37,353 bases of DNA from the NCBI GenBank assembly GCA_028701415.1, contig JAQVQU010000002.1:1-37353 (forward strand), given 5' to 3'. This document shows, one piece after another, positions 9,388 to 19,290 of the stretch. This DNA comes from Clostridia bacterium. Lineage in GTDB: Bacteria > Bacillota > Clostridia > Christensenellales > DTU072. The notes beneath the pieces were generated by a model, which made no database searches, had not been told where the DNA came from, and saw only the letters and a list, made by a program, of their open reading frames with translations. The number at the start of each line of letters is the position of its first letter. Positions within the stretch are counted from its first letter, which is position 1. The position numbers were made by a program, and so were the translations under genes.

Positions 9388-10557
9388 TTATTTCCTCCTG
9401 AAAATATACTTGAAATTATTTAACAATCTCTTTAAAAACCCTGTTTTATTTATCTTTGTTTGCATCAACATAAGCAAGGATGCTATCCCGCTAAATGAAG
9501 GCTTATTGTATTGAGGAATTGGGGACGAGAGAATCTCTATATTTTTACCAAGAATTTGTGCCATCCTTTCTTTAGCACCAATTATGTTGGCAAAACCAGT
9601 TCCGGTCAAATATATCGGGATGTTATCTGAAGCCTTATATGGGCAATTATTTATTGCCTTTTGGACATAATCACAGATATCATCAATGGTGGAAATAGCT
9701 ACCTCATTTATATCTGAAATTTTATAAACAGAATTAGAATTCTTTACAGGAATAAAATATTGGTCATTTGTAGAAGGAGACAAATTAATGTTAATTTTTT
9801 CTGACAAAGCTACAACATGGTCATAAGGGATATTTAATACATCCATTAAGTCTGAGGCAATATATCCCCCACCCAAAGAAAAAGATTTAATAAAAATCAT
9901 CCCGTCTCCTTGAGAAAAAGCAACAGAACTACTAATAAACCCAACATCCACTAAAAATGCCCCATTATCTCTAGCAACTCGTGGCATTAAAAACATAATT
10001 TCTGCTAACATTGTAGAGGTATACTCAAAATTTATTTTTAATTCATCTGAGATGTCGTTAAACAAGTCATAAAAGTATCTGTCGCAAAGAACATAAGATA
10101 TTTGAGCTTTAATGTTTTGTGCAAACTTACCTTCCGGACATAAAGTGCAATCATTTTCATCTAAAATATAGCAAATAGGGGAAGCATTAATTGCGACATG
10201 GGAATCATTTTTTAGAGGCTCACCTTTGATAAGAATATTATCTGCATCTCTAGAAATAATCTTTCTTCGAGTTGGGCCCAAAGACATTTCAACCTCTTTT
10301 TGAATTACCTGAGTAAATTCTCCGGGTACTCCCACAAGAATTTTTGATATTTTCCCAAAAATAGAGGTTTCACACTCCTTAATTAGCGACTTAATGCAAA
10401 AAAATAGATCCTCTTCATCAATAAAATTTCCATTCTGGAAACCAAGATATGCTTTATAAGACTCATAAAAAAAACTGTTTGAACATTTTTCATCAATAAT
10501 GGCTAAAGTTATATTATCCGAACCAATATTTAATATAGCATCTTTAATTGTTTTCAT
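9388..10557 (-). CDS. Divergent FtsA-like actin-fold cell division protein
   Basis: Immediately upstream of ftsZ; actin-fold pattern (AILNIGSDNITLAIID..., FLVDVGFISSSVAF...IKSFSLGGGYIASDLMDVLNIPYDHVVALSEK, IYLTGTGFANIIGAKE) and C-terminal amphipathic-looking FLKRLLNNFKYIFRRK. Confidence 0.75.
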   Translation of the reverse strand: MKTIKDAILNIGSDNITLAIIDEKCSNSFFYESYKAYLGFQNGNFIDEEDLFFCIKSLIKECETSIFGKISKILVGVPGEFTQVIQKEVEMSLGPTRRKIISRDADNILIKGEPLKNDSHVAINASPICYILDENDCTLCPEGKFAQNIKAQISYVLCDRYFYDLFNDISDELKINFEYTSTMLAEIMFLMPRVARDNGAFLVDVGFISSSVAFSQGDGMIFIKSFSLGGGYIASDLMDVLNIPYDHVVALSEKININLSPSTNDQYFIPVKNSNSVYKISDINEVAISTIDDICDYVQKAINNCPYKASDNIPIYLTGTGFANIIGAKERMAQILGKNIEILSSPIPQYNKPSFSGIASLLMLMQTKINKTGFLKRLLNNFKYIFRRK

Positions 10558-10602
10558 TTTGATTAACCTATTTTAGTGGACTTAAACACAGTTTTTGTAA
10601 TT

Positions 10603-10619
10603 TATACTACAATAGTATA
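10603..10619. repeat. 17-bp interrupted palindrome upstream of the ftsA-like gene
   Basis: TATACTA-CAA-TAGTATA, perfect 7-bp arms with 3-nt spacer. Confidence 0.6.
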
Positions 10620-10632
10620 TCATAAACTTTTT

Positions 10633-10872
10633 TCAAACAACATTATCAAAAACACTATAATTCAAAAAACACTCTGATCTTTCATATACTAGGTCTTCAG
10701 TAAATGATATTTGGGGGGCTTCAGGAGTCTCACCTAGACAATTACTAATGCTATTGTTCACATCAAAATAAGTAATCTCTTCTGAATAAATTAACCCAAT
10801 GACTATCACGCTTGCCAATACTGTAATTGAGATAACAAAAGCTAATATATTTTTCAATAAAGTATTTTTCAT
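10633..10872 (-). CDS. Small uncharacterised single-pass membrane protein (79 aa)
   Basis: N-terminal TM NILAFVISITVLASVIVIGLIYS; RBS GAGGATAAATAA-ATG; collinear in the dcw cluster. Confidence 0.6.
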   Translation of the reverse strand: MKNTLLKNILAFVISITVLASVIVIGLIYSEEITYFDVNNSISNCLGETPEAPQISFTEDLVYERSECFLNYSVFDNVV

Positions 10873-10954
10873 TTATTTATCCTCAACCATTCCGAAAGGC
10901 CATTCAATATATTGCAAATATATCCATTTGGATTTAACCAAGGCTTAATATCAA

Positions 10955-11431
10955 TTAGCCTATTAATGTAAAAAAAAACAATGCAGCAACCCCAATCAAA
11001 GATAATAAGTATAAAGAAATGAATATTTTAGCCCTTTTACTTATATGTTCTTTTTCTTTCTTTACTGCAGAATATACACTTTTTCCAGAATGATATTTTT
11101 CATTAAATTCCTCTAAACTTAAAATCTTGTCTGGATTCATTCTGTTAATTTGAGATAGCATATAATCATCATAAGTTTTAAACGTTTGAGAAATACTTTC
11201 TTGAACCTTTTGTTTATTTTTTTCCCTTGTATTAGTCCTCACTTTTTCATTCGCTCTCATCGAAGGAACTGAAACAAGGTATTCGTTAGTGTATAGAATT
11301 GAAATATTATCAGCACGCTTCTTTTCTTGCATAAATCTATCGTAATCAGTCATTAATTCTTGATCCCTGCCAATTCGATCAAATACATCATTATTTTGCA
11401 TTGCTGCAACATCTCTTCTTAGTGTAACCAT
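10955..11431 (-). CDS. Uncharacterised tail-anchored membrane protein (158 aa) in the dcw cluster
   Basis: Long hydrophilic N-terminal region then single C-terminal TM KIFISLYLLSLIGVAALFFFTLIG; RBS GGAGGAG before ATG. Confidence 0.7.
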   Translation of the reverse strand: MVTLRRDVAAMQNNDVFDRIGRDQELMTDYDRFMQEKKRADNISILYTNEYLVSVPSMRANEKVRTNTREKNKQKVQESISQTFKTYDDYMLSQINRMNPDKILSLEEFNEKYHSGKSVYSAVKKEKEHISKRAKIFISLYLLSLIGVAALFFFTLIG

Positions 11432-11460
11432 TTTTTCTCCTCCAAATTCAATAAATTATA

Positions 11461-12399
11461 TTAAATTCTCTCCGCAATCCTCAATTTTGCGCTCTTGGCT
11501 CTTTTGTTGTTATTTAATTCTTCTGAACAAGCAATTATTGGTCTCGGCGTAATGATTTTGACTTCCCTCTTTTTGTTACATGTGCAAATCGGAGATCTTT
11601 TGTCACAAATACAGTCTTTTTCCAAGTAATTGAATGCACTTTTTATTATTCTATCTTCTAGAGAGTGAAAGCTGATTACCGCTATTCTCCCCCGACTTTT
11701 TAACCTGAGGCTGACAGACAATATAAAATCATACAACCCATTCAGCTCCTGATTAACTTCTATTCTCAAAGCTTGAAATACTCTTTTCGCAGGATTCCCA
11801 TCTCTATAATTTTGTGGATAACAAGACTTTATCAACTCCGAAAGTTCATAAGTTGTTTGAATCTCCTTATCTTTTCTTTGCGTGATTATCTTCGCCGCAA
11901 TTTTCCCTGCATAATTTTCTTCGCCATATTCTCTGAAGATTTTTGCCATATCCTCAAATGTTGCATCTTTCAATAATTCATATGCGGAAATTCCTTTGCT
12001 TTGATCCATTCTCATGTCAAGTTTTCCATCATTTACGTAAGAAAAACCCCTATCAGGATTATCAATTTGCAAAGAAGATACCCCCAAATCAAGCAAAATC
12101 CCATCGATTTCTTTAACGTTCATATTGTCAAGATACTTAGAAAGATTTTTATAATCGTCTTGAATTATTGTTACCTTGTCATCATATATTTGTAAATTTT
12201 TACGAGCTATCTTAAGCGCTTCAGAGTCCAGATCAAAGCATATTAGTTTTCCCGATGTTAATTTGCTTGCTATTTCCTTTGAATGTCCCCCTAGTCCTAC
12301 AGTGCCATCTATATAAATCCCTTTTGGGTTTATAGACAAACCATCGATTGTTTCTTTCAGTAATACTGGTATATGACTGATTTTATGGTCACTAATCAT
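11461..12399 (-). CDS. rsmH: 16S rRNA (cytosine(1402)-N(4))-methyltransferase RsmH
   Basis: HIPVLLKETIDGL, YIDGTVGLGGHSKEIA, GILLDLGVSSLQIDNPDRGFSY, AVISFHSLEDRIIK. Confidence 0.97.
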   Translation of the reverse strand: MISDHKISHIPVLLKETIDGLSINPKGIYIDGTVGLGGHSKEIASKLTSGKLICFDLDSEALKIARKNLQIYDDKVTIIQDDYKNLSKYLDNMNVKEIDGILLDLGVSSLQIDNPDRGFSYVNDGKLDMRMDQSKGISAYELLKDATFEDMAKIFREYGEENYAGKIAAKIITQRKDKEIQTTYELSELIKSCYPQNYRDGNPAKRVFQALRIEVNQELNGLYDFILSVSLRLKSRGRIAVISFHSLEDRIIKSAFNYLEKDCICDKRSPICTCNKKREVKIITPRPIIACSEELNNNKRAKSAKLRIAERI

Positions 12400-12827
12400 A
12401 TTTGATACTCATTTAATTTAACAAATTCACTATCAAAGCTTTCAGCTGTATCAAATCCCTTTTCTATATATTTTTCTTCGCTCCATATTTCTATTCTCTT
12501 ATTGACCCCAATAAAAACTACCTGCTTTTGAATTCCCGCATAATCTCTAGCTTTTTGGGGCAAAATGAAACGATTTTGAGAATCTTCTTCGGGAATAATT
12601 AACGAAGACATTATTTTTCTTACTGCATCCTGAGCCTTTAAATTACTAAGGGGGATACTATCTATCTTTTCAGCAATTTTTTCAAACTCATCAGGGGGCA
12701 TTACAAAAAGACATCCGCCTGTTCCATGCAATAAATAATATTCCTCCCCAATTAAATTTCTAAGTTTATTAGGAATTCGCATTCTATTTTTATCGTCTAA
12801 TTGTAAATGATATTCGCCAAAGAACAT
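12396..12827 (-). CDS. mraZ: Transcriptional regulator MraZ
   Basis: MFFGEYHLQLDDKNRMRIPNKLR, RFILPQKARDYAGI AbrB-like halves; overlaps rsmH start. Confidence 0.96.
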   Translation of the reverse strand: MFFGEYHLQLDDKNRMRIPNKLRNLIGEEYYLLHGTGGCLFVMPPDEFEKIAEKIDSIPLSNLKAQDAVRKIMSSLIIPEEDSQNRFILPQKARDYAGIQKQVVFIGVNKRIEIWSEEKYIEKGFDTAESFDSEFVKLNEYQI

Positions 12828-12849
12828 TTTTATTCTCCTTCATAATATG

Positions 12850-12885
12850 ATTATAGGCTAAATATTTTCCACTTTCAACCACTAA
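12850..12885 (-). promoter_or_regulatory. mraZ promoter with overlapping MraZ-box-like repeats
   Basis: Minus strand TTGAAA-N17-TATAAT; direct repeats TTAGTGG / AAAGTGG spaced 10 nt (12879-12885 and 12869-12875) overlapping the -35. Confidence 0.7.
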
Positions 12886-12950
12886 TGGGTAATTTTCTAT
12901 GGTTTTTTGCTAATAAATAGGGATTTAATAGATTTTTGTTGTCTAAATCT

Positions 12951-12991
12951 AAATAAAAACCGGGACTTAGAACAAATGTTCTAACCCCGGT
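12951..12991 (-). terminator. Intrinsic terminator of the tig-clpP-clpX-engB-phosphoesterase unit
   Basis: Minus strand ACCGGGGTTAGAAC-ATTT-GTTCTAAGTCCCGGT followed by TTTTTATTT. Confidence 0.85.
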
Positions 12992-13017
12992 CAAGTTTAA
13001 CAATCTTAGTCTATTTT

Positions 13018-13725
13018 TTAATAAATTAAAGTAAGTTTATTATTACGTAAATCACAGGAAGTTAAATAATACTTAATATTATTTTTTTCTATATATAATG
13101 ACGTTTTGCTCGTTTTTCCATGCAAATGGCCGTATACCACCGAATCAACCTTATATTGTTCAAAAATTTTTGTAAAAATTGAATCATCATAAGAAGAATT
13201 AAAGGGAGGAAAATGTATCATCAAAATTAATTTATCTTCAGCCTGCTTTTTAACGAGAGCATCTTCTAGACTCATATTAATTCTTATTATTTCCCTATCT
13301 AATATTTTCTTATCCGAATTAGAGGCTGTAATTCCTTTCTCTGGGATGGTCCATCCTCGGCTTCCACATATAACGTAATTTCCTATTTTAAAAGAATCGT
13401 GTCTTATTATGTTAATATTTTCGGGCAGAGAATCTCTTATTTTTTTTATTCCTGTGCTAGATGAACACCAATAATCATGATTACCTCTTACAAAAACCTT
13501 AATCCCCTTCCTTTTAGAAATTTCCAATAAATCTTTTTCAGCTTCTTTCAGAGATAGAGCCCAAGACAAATCACCCGGGATTAAAACACAGTCCTCTTCT
13601 TGAACTTTCGAATCCCAATCCATGGATATTTTTTCCCAATGTTCGTTCCATATTGGGCCAAAAACAAACATTGGTTTGTCCGAAGAAAAGGATAAATGTA
13701 AATCACTAATGGAATAAATCTTCAT
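13018..13725 (-). CDS. Metallophosphoesterase (calcineurin-like phosphatase)
   Basis: SISDLHLS, LIPGDLSWAL, FVRGNHDYW, MIHFPPF, VYGHLHG motifs. Confidence 0.92.
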   Translation of the reverse strand: MKIYSISDLHLSFSSDKPMFVFGPIWNEHWEKISMDWDSKVQEEDCVLIPGDLSWALSLKEAEKDLLEISKRKGIKVFVRGNHDYWCSSSTGIKKIRDSLPENINIIRHDSFKIGNYVICGSRGWTIPEKGITASNSDKKILDREIIRINMSLEDALVKKQAEDKLILMIHFPPFNSSYDDSIFTKIFEQYKVDSVVYGHLHGKTSKTSLYIEKNNIKYYLTSCDLRNNKLTLIY

Positions 13726-13746
13726 TTTTTCAAGTGTTCCACTTAT

Positions 13747-14346
13747 CTAATTTATATTTTGCAAAGCGTCTAGTTGCTTTCCAATCCTTGCCAAAATTTC
13801 TGCCTTGCCTATTTTGTATTTTGCGGATACCATAATAATGTTATCTGCGCCTATTTTTAACTGATTCGCAATAATTTGCTTCTTGGTTGAGAGAGTATTT
13901 TTTTGTATTAAATCGCATTTTGAAATTATAACTGAGAAGGGTATTCTGTTTTTATAAAAATACTCCATCATAGCCGTATCGCTGGAAGCAACATCCCTTC
14001 TAGCATCTAGAATAAACAATGCTAGGCTTTTTTTTGCAGTTAGAAAGAATCTGTTTATCAAAAAAGACCATTTATTTCTTGTCTCTTTAGAAACCTTAGC
14101 ATATCCATACCCAGGAAGATCTACTATAAAAAAAGCTCCTTCATTACAAGAATAATAATTAATTGTTTTTGTTTTCCCAGGATCTTTCGATGTCCTAGCA
14201 AGTGTATTGCACCCACACAAATAATTTATTAGAGAAGACTTTCCAACATTTGACCGACCTACGAGTGCTATTTGTGGTTTGTCAATAAGTAGAGGCTCTA
14301 TATCTTCCATGATTATTTTATAAATCTCTGCTTTTATGGAATTCAT
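13747..14346 (-). CDS. engB: Ribosome biogenesis GTPase EngB/YsxC
   Basis: ALVGRSNVGKSSLINYLCG, ARTSKDPGKTKTINYY, FIVDLPGYGYAKVSKE. Confidence 0.96.
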   Translation of the reverse strand: MNSIKAEIYKIIMEDIEPLLIDKPQIALVGRSNVGKSSLINYLCGCNTLARTSKDPGKTKTINYYSCNEGAFFIVDLPGYGYAKVSKETRNKWSFLINRFFLTAKKSLALFILDARRDVASSDTAMMEYFYKNRIPFSVIISKCDLIQKNTLSTKKQIIANQLKIGADNIIMVSAKYKIGKAEILARIGKQLDALQNIN

Positions 14347-14372
14347 TTTACTCTCTTAGCGCATACAAAATT

Positions 14373-15626
14373 TTATACAGCCAAATCATTTGTGCGGCTT
14401 ACCAATGGTTCAGATTCGCCTAAGATACTTTTTTCTGTGATGATAATACTTTTTATGTTTTTATCATTAGGGACTTCATACATTAAGTTTAGAATAGCAT
14501 TTTCAACTATAGTTCTAAGGCCTCTCGCCCCAGTTTTTAGTTGTATTGCCTTTCTCGCGATTGCCCTAATGGCTGCTTCCTCAAAAACTAAAGCCACTCC
14601 ATCTATACTCAATAGTTTTTGATATTGTTTGACTATTGCGTTCTTAGGTTGGGTAAGAATCTTAATTAAAATATCCTCATCCAAAGGATCAAGAACTGCT
14701 GTAATTGGAACTCTTCCAACAAACTCTGGAATCAATCCATACTTGATGAGATCTTCTGGACGTAACCCTTGTATCATTTCAGAATAATTTTTATCCGATG
14801 CATGCAGGGAAGAATTGAACCCAATTGATGTCTTATCCTTTCGATTATCTACTATTTTCTCAAGGCCTACAAAAGCACCTCCACAAATAAATAAAATCTC
14901 GGAAGTATTAATTTGAATAAATTCTTGATTCGGGTGTTTTCTACCCCCCTGAGGAGGAACATTCGCAATTGTGCTCTCAATTATTTTTAATAAGGCCTGT
15001 TGAACACCTTCACCAGAAACATCTCTAGTAATACTAGTGTTTTCTCCTTTTCTAGCTATTTTATCTATTTCATCAATGTATATAATACCCCTTTGTGCTT
15101 TAGCTACATCACCTTCTGCTGCTTGAAGCAACTTAAGAAGCATATTTTCTACATCTTCGCCAACATAACCCGCCTCTGTCATTGTTGTCGCATCGGCGAT
15201 TGCAAAGGGGACGTTTAGAATTCTTGCCAGAGTTTTAGCTAGTAAAGTCTTTCCTGAGCCTGTTGGGCCTAACATTAGTATGTTAGTTTTCTCTAATTCT
15301 ACGTCTTGATATTCTTCATTAGGGATACCTAATACTCTTTTATAATGGTTATAAACAGCAACAGAAAGAACTTTTTTTGCCGAATCTTGTCCAACAATAT
15401 ATTTGTCCAACTCATTTTTAATTTTGCTTGGGGACATTAAATTTATCCCAGAATACAAAGAATCAATTAATCCTCTCTTTGAATTATGGGTAAAGACAGC
15501 CAAAGCTTTTTTTGCACAATCATTACATATATAACATTCTAAATTAGGTGATTTAACCAGCTCCTCAACCTCATTTTCGCTTCTTCCACAAAAAGAACAT
15601 TTTAACTCTATTTTATCGTATTCCAT
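14373..15626 (-). CDS. clpX: ATP-dependent Clp protease ATP-binding subunit ClpX
   Basis: N-terminal zinc domain [15 protein letters not shown]...[65 protein letters not shown]. Confidence 0.98.
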   Translation of the reverse strand: MEYDKIELKCSFCGRSENEVEELVKSPNLECYICNDCAKKALAVFTHNSKRGLIDSLYSGINLMSPSKIKNELDKYIVGQDSAKKVLSVAVYNHYKRVLGIPNEEYQDVELEKTNILMLGPTGSGKTLLAKTLARILNVPFAIADATTMTEAGYVGEDVENMLLKLLQAAEGDVAKAQRGIIYIDEIDKIARKGENTSITRDVSGEGVQQALLKIIESTIANVPPQGGRKHPNQEFIQINTSEILFICGGAFVGLEKIVDNRKDKTSIGFNSSLHASDKNYSEMIQGLRPEDLIKYGLIPEFVGRVPITAVLDPLDEDILIKILTQPKNAIVKQYQKLLSIDGVALVFEEAAIRAIARKAIQLKTGARGLRTIVENAILNLMYEVPNDKNIKSIIITEKSILGESEPLVSRTNDLAV

Positions 15627-15637
15627 CTTACTCCAAT

Positions 15638-16249
15638 CTATTTTTTCTCTTTCCTGGTATAATATACTTTATCAATTAATCCGTATGAAACGGCTTCTTC
15701 CGCGGACATATAGTTATCCCTATCTGTGTCTTTTTCAACTTTCTCAAGGGGTTGACCAGTCTTTTCGCTAATAATTCTATTAATTTTGGTTTTAGTTTTA
15801 GCTATATGTTCGGCAGCTATTACGATATCACTAGCTTGCCCTTGCGCTCCACCAATAGGCTGGTGAATCATTATTTCACTATTTGGTAAAGCATATCTTT
15901 TTCCTTTAGTTCCCGCTGACAATAAAAAAGCCCCCATTGATGCTGCCAATCCAACACAAATAGTTACCACATCACATTTTATATAGTTTATAGTATCGAA
16001 TATTGCCATTCCTGCGCTTACCATTCCTCCTGGACTATTAATATAAAGAGAGATGTCTTTTTCAGGATCTTTTGTCTCTAAAAACAAAAGTTGTCCAACA
16101 ACTAGATTAGCAACTGCATCGTTAATTTCCCCGGTTAAAAAGATAATTCGATCTTCCAAAAGCCTTGAATACAAATCATAAGCAGTTGTTCCCCTATTAT
16201 TTTGTTCAATTACAGTCGGTATTGGAATCATATAATTTTTAATATCCAT
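15638..16249 (-). CDS. clpP: ATP-dependent Clp protease proteolytic subunit ClpP
   Basis: [47 protein letters not shown] (catalytic Ser), [13 protein letters not shown] (catalytic His). Confidence 0.98.
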   Translation of the reverse strand: MDIKNYMIPIPTVIEQNNRGTTAYDLYSRLLEDRIIFLTGEINDAVANLVVGQLLFLETKDPEKDISLYINSPGGMVSAGMAIFDTINYIKCDVVTICVGLAASMGAFLLSAGTKGKRYALPNSEIMIHQPIGGAQGQASDIVIAAEHIAKTKTKINRIISEKTGQPLEKVEKDTDRDNYMSAEEAVSYGLIDKVYYTRKEKK

Positions 16250-16260
16250 TTGTATCGCTC

Positions 16261-17547
16261 CTACTCAAAAGTATTATTCTTTCTCAAAAAGTCAAATAAT
16301 TTATCTCCGATTATTTTATTCATAATTCTAGCGATTTGATCTTCTTTCATTTCATTTTTATAATCATTCATATTTTTCCCAGAAGATTTGGCTAGTAGTT
16401 CCACTTCTTTATCAACCTCTTCTTTCTCAACTGTTAAATTCTCATTTTTTATTATGGCTTCTAAAATTAATCTAGCTTTTACAGATTCCCGAGCCTCTTC
16501 TTTATGCTCATTTTTAAATTTATCCATATCTGATCCAGTATACTTCAAATAGTCTTCAAATTTTAAACCAGAATAAGCCATTCTAATAGAAAAATCATTA
16601 ATCATTCTTTGAATTTCTTGCTCAATCAAAACATCTGGGATATCAATAATTGTATTTTCAGCTATTTTTTCAATTAAAAGATTTTCCTCCTCGTATTTTG
16701 CCTTCTCAATTGCTTTCTCTTCCATAGATTCTCTTATACTTTTTTTATAATCCTCTAAAGTTTCATAATCCCCTAAATCTTTAGCAAAATCATCATTCAA
16801 CTCTGGGAGCTGCTTTTCCTTGATTTCATGAACGATGCATTTAAAAATCGCCTTTTTGCCAGCCAAATCCTTGCTGTGGTAATCTACAGGAAAAGTAACT
16901 TCAACATTTTTTTCTTCTGCAATCCTAACGCCAATGAGTTGCTCTTCAAATCCCGGAATAAATTGTCCACTTCCAATATCCAATGTAGCTTTCTCGGCTG
17001 TTCCACCTTCGAACATGACTCCATCAACAGAACCAGAATAATCCAGAATAATTTTGTCATTTATTTTTATTTCTCTATCAGCTATGTCTATCCATCTAGC
17101 ATGAGATTCAATAACCTTTGATATTTCACTGTCGATTTCCGATTCTTGGACACTTGAGCTAACCTTTTTGATTTTCAATCCCTTATAGTCTCCTAAAGTT
17201 ACTTCAGGATAAATATCCGTAGTAAACACGGCAGAAATCCCCTCTTCACCTACAGTTTTAACATCAATATCAGGCTTAGAAATAACCTCTAAATCTTTTT
17301 CTTTTTCTAGTATTTCTGAATAATATTTGTTTAACGCATAATCCAACGCATCCTCGTAAAACATCTCAATACCATACCTATTTACCAACAGCTTAAAAGG
17401 GACTTTTCCCGATCTAAATCCTTCTATTTTATAATTATGTTTATTCTTATCGTAAGCTTTAGCAATACAATCATTCCATTCATCCTTTTCAATTTTAAAA
17501 GATATCTCTACTTTTGACCCACCAATTTTTTGTACTGAATACTCCAT
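16261..17547 (-). CDS. tig: Trigger factor
   Basis: [17 protein letters not shown] ribosome-binding signature, FKBP-like central domain, SurA-like C-terminus. Confidence 0.96.
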   Translation of the reverse strand: MEYSVQKIGGSKVEISFKIEKDEWNDCIAKAYDKNKHNYKIEGFRSGKVPFKLLVNRYGIEMFYEDALDYALNKYYSEILEKEKDLEVISKPDIDVKTVGEEGISAVFTTDIYPEVTLGDYKGLKIKKVSSSVQESEIDSEISKVIESHARWIDIADREIKINDKIILDYSGSVDGVMFEGGTAEKATLDIGSGQFIPGFEEQLIGVRIAEEKNVEVTFPVDYHSKDLAGKKAIFKCIVHEIKEKQLPELNDDFAKDLGDYETLEDYKKSIRESMEEKAIEKAKYEEENLLIEKIAENTIIDIPDVLIEQEIQRMINDFSIRMAYSGLKFEDYLKYTGSDMDKFKNEHKEEARESVKARLILEAIIKNENLTVEKEEVDKEVELLAKSSGKNMNDYKNEMKEDQIARIMNKIIGDKLFDFLRKNNTFE

Positions 17548-17652
17548 TTTTATCCTCCATTGGAAAACTTGCTACATTATGTTATCACAACAATCCAATT
17601 AAATCAATTATAAACTATGGCTAATAGTACTGTTTATAGTATAATGAATATA

Positions 17653-19290
17653 ATGCCAAACGATATTATCACGTTAACCCTACTTTGCCATGAATTAAAC
17701 TCTGATCTTGTTAATGGAAAGATACAGTCCGTTTTTTTAAGCAAAGAAAAATATATATATTTGGAAATATTAACGAAAGGAAAAAAAATTGTTTATTTGG
17801 TTTTTTCGGCAAAGAGGCAAAACACAATTATCTTTTTAACTAAGAAAAAATCACAAAAGAGTGAGGATAACGCCAATATAGTCCAAATTTTAAAAAAATA
17901 TATTACTGGGAGCAAAATAAAATCAATCGAATTATCTTCCAATGATAGGATTATAACTATTCAAACTATCCAAAATAATGAATTATATGAAGAAAAGCTG
18001 TTAAATATAATATTTGAAATATCACCTCAAAAACCCAATATTATACTTGTGAATTGGCAAGGTATCATATTAGGATCACTTGAAATATTAATCAACGAAA
18101 AACGTTCTATTACACCTGGGGATATGTATATTTACCCTAAAGTTTCACTTTCTCGAAACAAAGATTCATTAATCAATCTCTTTGGAAAAGTTACAATGAG
18201 AGAATATGATTACTTATTAAATACCAATGGGAAAGAAACAACCATTAATTTATTCAGGGATTTTCTCAATCTAAAAAAATTATCTTATAAGCCCTGTGTA
18301 ATCTTCAAAGATACTTCACCATTGGGTTATTTTTTATATCCATATGAAAGTATAACTAGCAAAAATGATAATGTGAAAGTTGAATATTGTTCTACTTTAA
18401 GCGAATCCATAGAACTCTTTACTAATAATATTGAATCTTTAGATAATTTTACGACATTTCATCCTAATGAAAAAAAATTTGTAGAGAAAGCTTTAAAATC
18501 TTATCTTATTCGCCTTGACACCATAGAACAAAATATTAGTCAAATCCCTATTTTAGATAATTTACTAAATGATGCGGAATTATTAAAATGTAATCTTCAT
18601 CTTGTAATCAAAGGCAGTGAATTTATTGACTGCTGGGATTTCTCTCAAAATAAGACAGTTAGAATTATTCTAAATCCTCTAATATCTCCTTCTCAAAACC
18701 TTGAACAAAAATTTAAAAAGTATAATAAATTAAAGGCTACAATCAACTACTCCATTAAAAATAAGGAGCTAATCGAGAGTTCAATATCCCATTTGCAATC
18801 TATAAGCTTTTTACTTACTCTCTCCAACGATAAAACAGATATATCTGCTATTATAAAAGAACTTTCGGATCATTTCAATTATAAAATTAAGGAAGAGATC
18901 AAAAATACCATCATAAAAAAATCGATTGATAATTACATTCAATTTTTTCAAGATGGATTCAAAGTACTAATTGGAAAAAACAATCTACAAAATGATAATA
19001 TTACTTTTAGAATTGCAAATAAAGATGATCTATGGCTTCATGTCAATGGTGCCCCTGGGTCACATACAATAATTAAAAATGCTGGCAAAAACATACCTAT
19101 ATCTACAATAAGCTCGGTCGCTTGTTATTCAGCGTATTATTCCTCTCAAAGAAACAATAATAAGGTAATGGTAGATTACGCAAATGTAAAAAATTTAAAA
19201 AAAGGGACAAGTCCCGGAAGCGTAATTGTCAAGGCTAAAAACTCAATTATAGTATCGCCTGCTTCTCCTAATCTAAATAGTTCAGATTAG
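17653..19290 (+). CDS. rqcH: RqcH/NFACT (fibronectin-binding A-like) ribosome quality control protein
   Basis: MPNDIITLTLLCHELNSDLVNGKI..., SSNDRIITIQT (DR motif), C-terminal NFACT-R KDDLWLHVNGAPGSHTIIKN; ORF track starts at 17617, in-frame ATGs at 17617, 17644 and 17653. Confidence 0.85.
   Translation: MPNDIITLTLLCHELNSDLVNGKIQSVFLSKEKYIYLEILTKGKKIVYLVFSAKRQNTIIFLTKKKSQKSEDNANIVQILKKYITGSKIKSIELSSNDRIITIQTIQNNELYEEKLLNIIFEISPQKPNIILVNWQGIILGSLEILINEKRSITPGDMYIYPKVSLSRNKDSLINLFGKVTMREYDYLLNTNGKETTINLFRDFLNLKKLSYKPCVIFKDTSPLGYFLYPYESITSKNDNVKVEYCSTLSESIELFTNNIESLDNFTTFHPNEKKFVEKALKSYLIRLDTIEQNISQIPILDNLLNDAELLKCNLHLVIKGSEFIDCWDFSQNKTVRIILNPLISPSQNLEQKFKKYNKLKATINYSIKNKELIESSISHLQSISFLLTLSNDKTDISAIIKELSDHFNYKIKEEIKNTIIKKSIDNYIQFFQDGFKVLIGKNNLQNDNITFRIANKDDLWLHVNGAPGSHTIIKNAGKNIPISTISSVACYSAYYSSQRNNNKVMVDYANVKNLKKGTSPGSVIVKAKNSIIVSPASPNLNSSD

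Noticed and set aside
9388-12827. Possibility that the dcw region is a novel defence or mobile system
   Set aside because: mraZ, rsmH, ftsZ and nrdR anchor it as a cell-division cluster; no mobility genes or hallmark effectors.
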